Shown: piece after piece, positions 5,162-7,637 of the stretch
Layout of the letters: each line of letters opens with the position of its first letter
Position numbering within the stretch: the stretch's first letter is position 1
Source of the DNA: an uncultured Collinsella sp.
GTDB lineage: Bacteria > Actinomycetota > Coriobacteriia > Coriobacteriales > Coriobacteriaceae
DNA length: 7,637 nt
Reading direction: 5' to 3'
NCBI GenBank assembly: GCA_900556205.1
Contig: USNX01000051.1
Location: 1-7,637, forward strand
Made by a program: the position numbers and the translations under genes
The notes under the pieces: model-generated
Told to the model about the DNA's origin: nothing
Database searches by the model: none
What the model saw: only the letters and a program-made list of their open reading frames with translations

Positions 5162-5270
5162 GGTGCGCGGTCGCGCGCGAGCTCACGCGGCGGCCCTTGG
5201 TAACCCGACTTCCCGCACCGTATCCGTAGCGGCGCTCCCGGGGAAGCGGATATACGCAAAGGAGTTCTAT
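5162..5270 (+). promoter_or_regulatory. Structured 5' leader of the OPT transporter
   Basis: If transcription starts just after the plus-strand TATACT, the OPT mRNA has a leader of roughly 100-110 bases. It contains GCGCG-GT-CGCGC (5165-5176), GCGG/CCGC (5187-5190 with 5213-5216), and TATCCG/CGGATA (5221-5226 with 5247-5252). The last stem ends six bases before the AAAGGAG ribosome site (5258-5264). I recognise no known riboswitch class, and no short leader peptide is obvious. It could be an attenuator, an unassigned RNA element, or merely GC-rich leader. Confidence 0.3.
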
Positions 5271-6974
5271 ATGAGCAATCCCTCGAACCGCGCTTCGATG
5301 CGCGGGCAACTCACGCTGCGCGGCGTCGTCATCGGCGTCCTTGGCTGCGTGATCATCACGGCAAGCTCGGCCTACACCGCCCTCAAGATGGGCGCTCTCC
5401 CCTGGCCGATCGTCTTCGCTGCCGTCATTTCGCTGTTCTTCCTTAAGCTCATGGGCAATGCCAGCCTCAACGAGGCCAACGTCACCCACACCATCATGTC
5501 CGCGGGCGCCATGGTCGCCGGCGGCCTGGCGTTTACCATCCCGGGCGCCTGGATGCTGGGATATGCCGACCAGATCAGCTGGCTCGACATGTTTATCGTG
5601 GCACTCGCCGGCACCATCCTGGGCCTGCTGGCCACCGCGCTCATCCACCGTCACTTTATCGTGGACGCCGCGCTTGAGTTCCCCACCGGCAACGCCGCAG
5701 CTCAGACCCTGCGCGCGACCGAGGCTGGCGGTAAAACCGGCAAGCAGCTCTTTGGTTCCATGGCCATCGCCGGCATCTATAGCGTGCTGCGCGACGCCCT
5801 GGGCATTGTGCCCAGTATGCTGTGCACGCTCAACATTCCCGGCGTGACCTTTGGCATCTACAACTCGCCCATGCTGCTCTCCGTCGGCTTCCTCGTGGGC
5901 TTCGCCCCGGTCGCCTTCTGGTTTGCCGGCGCCCTGCTGGGCAACTTTGGCATCATCGTGGGCGGCACCGCTGCCGGTCTGTTCGACGTTGTGACTGCGC
6001 AGGGCATCGTCAAGTCCCTGGGCATGGGCCTCATGATGGGCTTTGGCGTCGCCGTCGTCCTCAAGGACATCCTGCCGCAGGTCGCCGGCATCGTCCGCGG
6101 TCTTGCCGCCGACAGCTCCACCGACACCGATGAGCAGTCGCTCATCTCGGGCTCCCTTAAGCTCGACGCCGGCATCATCGGCCTGGGCGCCGCCGCCATC
6201 GCCGTGATCATCGCCATCGTGCTCGACCTTGGCCCCGTTCCGGCCGTCATCGTCACGTTGTTCACCTTTGTCACCACCATCATGAGCGCGCAGAGCTGCG
6301 GCCAGACGGGTATCGACCCCATGGAAATCTTTGGCCTCATCGTTATGCTCATCGTGGCTGCCTTCGCACAGATCGCTCAGGTCAAGCTGTTCTTTATCGC
6401 CGGCATCGTTGCCGTGGCGTGCGGCCTTGCGGGCGACGTCATGAATGACTTTAAGGCCGGCGCCGTGCTGGGCACCAACCCGCGTGCGCAGTGGATCGGC
6501 CAGGCCATCGGCGGCATCGTGGGCGCCCTGGTCGCCGCAGCCGTCATGGTCGCGCTCGTCACCGCCTATGGCCCGGACGCCTTTGGTCCCGACAAGAGCT
6601 TTGTTGCCGCGCAGGCAAGCGTCGTTGCCACCATGGTCTCGGGCATCCCGAGCGTGCCGTGGTTCGTTGGCGGCTTTATCGCCGGTATCGTCATGTACTG
6701 GCTCGGCATTCCGGCCATGATGATCGGCCTGGGCGTGTACCTGCCGTTCTACATGTCACTCACGGCATTCCTGGGCTCCTGCGTCAAACTCGCCTACGAC
6801 AAGTGGTCCGCCCACCGCGACGCCACCGCTGGTCTTTCTGACGAGGAGAGAGCTACCAAGGACGCCGCCTTCCAGGAACAGGGTCTTGTTGTCGCCAGCG
6901 GCCTGCTCGGCGGCGAGTCAATCGTCGGCGTTATCCTGGCGTTTGTCTCCGTGGGCTTAAGCCTGCTGGGCTAA
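5271..6974 (+). CDS. OPT family oligopeptide (or metal-chelate) transporter
   Basis: A 567-residue polytopic membrane protein of the OPT superfamily, which are secondary, proton-coupled importers of peptides or, in the YSL branch, metal chelates. Hydrophobic segments occupy most of the chain, with a hydrophilic cytoplasmic loop near 278-296 (DSSTDTDEQS) and another near 508-538. Family landmarks are LTLRGVVIGVLGCVIITASSAYTALKMG (14-41), NEANVTHTIMSAG (67-79), LEFPTGNAAAQTLRATE (135-151), GQTGIDPMEIFG (344-355), GDVMNDFKAGAVLGTNPRAQWIG (388-410) and GVYLPFYMSLTAFLG (488-502). ATG at 5271 follows AAAGGAG by 6 bases and gives the expected N-terminus (MSNPSNRASMRGQLTLRG); an in-frame extension from 5163 lies in the leader. 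The gene stands alone, divergent from coaX and ending at a strong terminator. The substrate cannot be read from sequence; dipeptides or oligopeptides are the usual guess. Confidence 0.93.
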   Translation: MSNPSNRASMRGQLTLRGVVIGVLGCVIITASSAYTALKMGALPWPIVFAAVISLFFLKLMGNASLNEANVTHTIMSAGAMVAGGLAFTIPGAWMLGYADQISWLDMFIVALAGTILGLLATALIHRHFIVDAALEFPTGNAAAQTLRATEAGGKTGKQLFGSMAIAGIYSVLRDALGIVPSMLCTLNIPGVTFGIYNSPMLLSVGFLVGFAPVAFWFAGALLGNFGIIVGGTAAGLFDVVTAQGIVKSLGMGLMMGFGVAVVLKDILPQVAGIVRGLAADSSTDTDEQSLISGSLKLDAGIIGLGAAAIAVIIAIVLDLGPVPAVIVTLFTFVTTIMSAQSCGQTGIDPMEIFGLIVMLIVAAFAQIAQVKLFFIAGIVAVACGLAGDVMNDFKAGAVLGTNPRAQWIGQAIGGIVGALVAAAVMVALVTAYGPDAFGPDKSFVAAQASVVATMVSGIPSVPWFVGGFIAGIVMYWLGIPAMMIGLGVYLPFYMSLTAFLGSCVKLAYDKWSAHRDATAGLSDEERATKDAAFQEQGLVVASGLLGGESIVGVILAFVSVGLSLLG

Positions 6975-7015
6975 GCTGAGCAGCTGCTCGACAGCAACCA
7001 TATTGCCTACGGCTT

Positions 7016-7055
7016 GCCCGGCCGGTGGCTTTCACGGCTGCCGACCGGGCTTTTT
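7016..7055 (+). terminator. Rho-independent terminator of the OPT gene
   Basis: GCCCGG (7016-7021) pairs with CCGGGC (7045-7050). The stem extends through CGG/CCG after one mismatch, closes a loop of about 15 bases, and is followed by TTTTT (7051-7055). It stands 41 bases after the OPT stop codon. Confidence 0.88.
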
Positions 7056-7064
7056 GATACCAAC

Positions 7065-7108
7065 GCAAAGAAAGGCCGGCGCGCTGCGTATGACAGCGCG
7101 CCGGCCTT
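7065..7108 (-). terminator. Terminator of the sortase-anchored protein gene (perfect 15-base stem)
   Basis: AAGGCCGGCGCGCTG (7072-7086) and CAGCGCGCCGGCCTT (7094-7108) are perfect 15-base arms around a 7-base loop. On the minus strand the stem is followed by TCTTTG, giving CCTTTCTTTG, a usable U-tract. It is the stronger of the two terminators in this convergent gap and could also stop plus-strand read-through. Confidence 0.85.
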
Positions 7109-7126
7109 ATCGTTTGGCTAACGATA
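7108..7126. repeat. Small hairpin abutting the minus-strand terminator
   Basis: TATCGTT (7108-7114) and AACGATA (7120-7126) form a perfect 7-base stem with a 5-base loop, sharing base 7108 with the preceding terminator arm. On the minus strand it comes first, about 50 bases after the stop codon, so the transcript would end in two stacked hairpins. It may protect the mRNA 3' end. Confidence 0.5.
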
Positions 7127-7174
7127 CGGTCCCGCTATGAATTGAAGTTCGTTGCAGAGCCGATGCTCGAGACG

Positions 7175-7637
7175 CTACATGTGCTTGCGACGACGATCGC
7201 CCAGCGTCACGCCCGCTGCCACGAGCGTCACACCGCCGATGACGAAGACCTCGCCCACAAGCGCGGAGGTGTCGCCGGTCTGGGCAAGTGCTCCCGACGT
7301 GGTCTGCTTCTTGGCAGCAGACGCCTTTGCGGCGGCCTGCGTAACCTGGGGCTTGGCCTGCGGCTCAGCCTTGGGATGATACTTGTCGTACTCGGCCTGC
7401 GCGGCAGCCAGGGCATCCTTGGCATCGCCAAGCTCGGCAAGCGCGGCGGCATAGGCGTCGTTGGCATCGGACAGCTTGGCATCGGCATCGCTCAGAGCAG
7501 CCTTGAGACCAGCGGCGGCATCGACGGCAGCCTTATAGCGAGCGTAGGCAGCGTTAAGCTTGACCAGCTTCTCGTTGCCCGTCGTGCCCGCGGCAAGGGA
7601 TGCCTTGTGGTCGACAGCCTCAAGATCGGCCTTGAGT
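7175..7637 (-). CDS. C-terminus of an Ala-rich, coiled-coil surface protein with LAQTG sortase signal (5' end off window)
   Basis: The last 153 codons of a gene entering from the right edge. The first roughly 95 residues are Ala/Asp/Lys-rich and heptad-like (LKAALSDADAKLSDANDAYA, then ALAELGDAKDALAAAQAEYD), predicting a long helical stalk. A Pro/Lys/Ala wall-spanning segment (YHPKAEPQAKPQVTQAA) follows. The end is a cell-wall sorting signal: LAQTGDTSA as the LPXTG-like sortase site, a hydrophobic stretch (LVGEVFVIGGVTLVAAGVTL), and the charged tail GDRRRKHM before TAG (7177-7175). A protein with this end is exported, cut between Thr and Gly by a sortase, and linked to the cell wall or a pilus. 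The ligand or enzymatic domain would be in the missing N-terminal part. No sortase gene is in the window. Two stacked hairpins follow the gene. Confidence 0.85.
   Translation of the reverse strand, partial: LKADLEAVDHKASLAAGTTGNEKLVKLNAAYARYKAAVDAAAGLKAALSDADAKLSDANDAYAAALAELGDAKDALAAAQAEYDKYHPKAEPQAKPQVTQAAAKASAAKKQTTSGALAQTGDTSALVGEVFVIGGVTLVAAGVTLGDRRRKHM

Noticed and set aside
5163..5270. N-terminal 36-residue extension of the OPT transporter.
   Set aside because: The extension is Arg/Ala-rich, lies in the putative leader, and has no ribosome site at its start. AAAGGAG lies 6 bases before ATG 5271, where the family N-terminus begins.
6978..6989. Perfect palindrome GAGCAGCTGCTC just after the OPT stop.
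   Set aside because: It is only 12 bases with no loop and lies next to a proper terminator; likely chance in GC-rich DNA.
1..7637. CRISPR arrays, tRNA genes, insertion-sequence transposases, toxin-antitoxin or phage-defence modules.
   Set aside because: I saw no evenly spaced direct repeats, no tRNA-like cloverleaf segments, and no protein motifs of these classes on either strand.

Overview
The window looks like a chromosomal piece of a high-GC Gram-positive actinobacterium, most likely Coriobacteriia such as Collinsella. This is inferred from four things: GC-rich third positions, AAAGGAG-type ribosome sites with some GTG starts, a LAQTG-type sortase signal, and membrane-protein and transporter types I associate with that group. 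No rRNA, tRNA, CRISPR array, transposase or phage gene is visible.

From the left edge to about 5080, everything reads on the minus strand. In transcription order the genes are: type III pantothenate kinase (coaX, 5079-4228), a ComEB-type dCMP deaminase (4144-3620), a 92-residue Nfu/NifU-like Fe-S scaffold (3449-3171), prolipoprotein diacylglyceryl transferase (lgt, 3062-2241), and a long frame that starts with GTG at 2105 and runs off the left edge. These are housekeeping functions: coenzyme A synthesis, dTTP supply, Fe-S cluster delivery and lipoprotein maturation. They are separated by gaps of about 80-170 bases that hold hairpins and promoter-like sites, so they are probably not one tight operon. 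From 5271 to 6974 the plus strand carries an OPT-family transporter, divergent from coaX. At the right end a minus-strand gene, cut by the window edge, encodes the C-terminus of an Ala-rich, sortase-anchored surface protein. It converges on the transporter across a block of terminators.

The most striking feature is the left-most frame. Its first roughly 490 codons encode a polytopic membrane protein of the kind annotated DUF6020 (GDTxxQ, NGHHPVVHT, TKD and SIPFQQTAR motifs). With no stop or frame change it then becomes a clear citrate synthase (PIPGRLVYRGIDI, FEEVIWLLLFG, HADHGGGN). The membrane protein lacks its usual C-terminus and the citrate synthase lacks its N-terminus. This is either a real deletion fusion or an assembly chimera; the sequence alone cannot decide which.

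The non-coding DNA is rich in structure. A row of inverted repeats fills the lgt-distal gap, and one of them overlaps the lgt stop codon. A related GGGAC-containing imperfect palindrome overlaps the 3' end of comEB. An AGTCAT-N6-ATGACT palindrome sits between two divergent -10 boxes in the coaX/OPT gap. A foldable leader of about 110 bases precedes the transporter. No intergenic stretch exceeds 300 bases. I see no convincing novel multi-gene system; the fusion junction and the repeat elements are the items to follow up.
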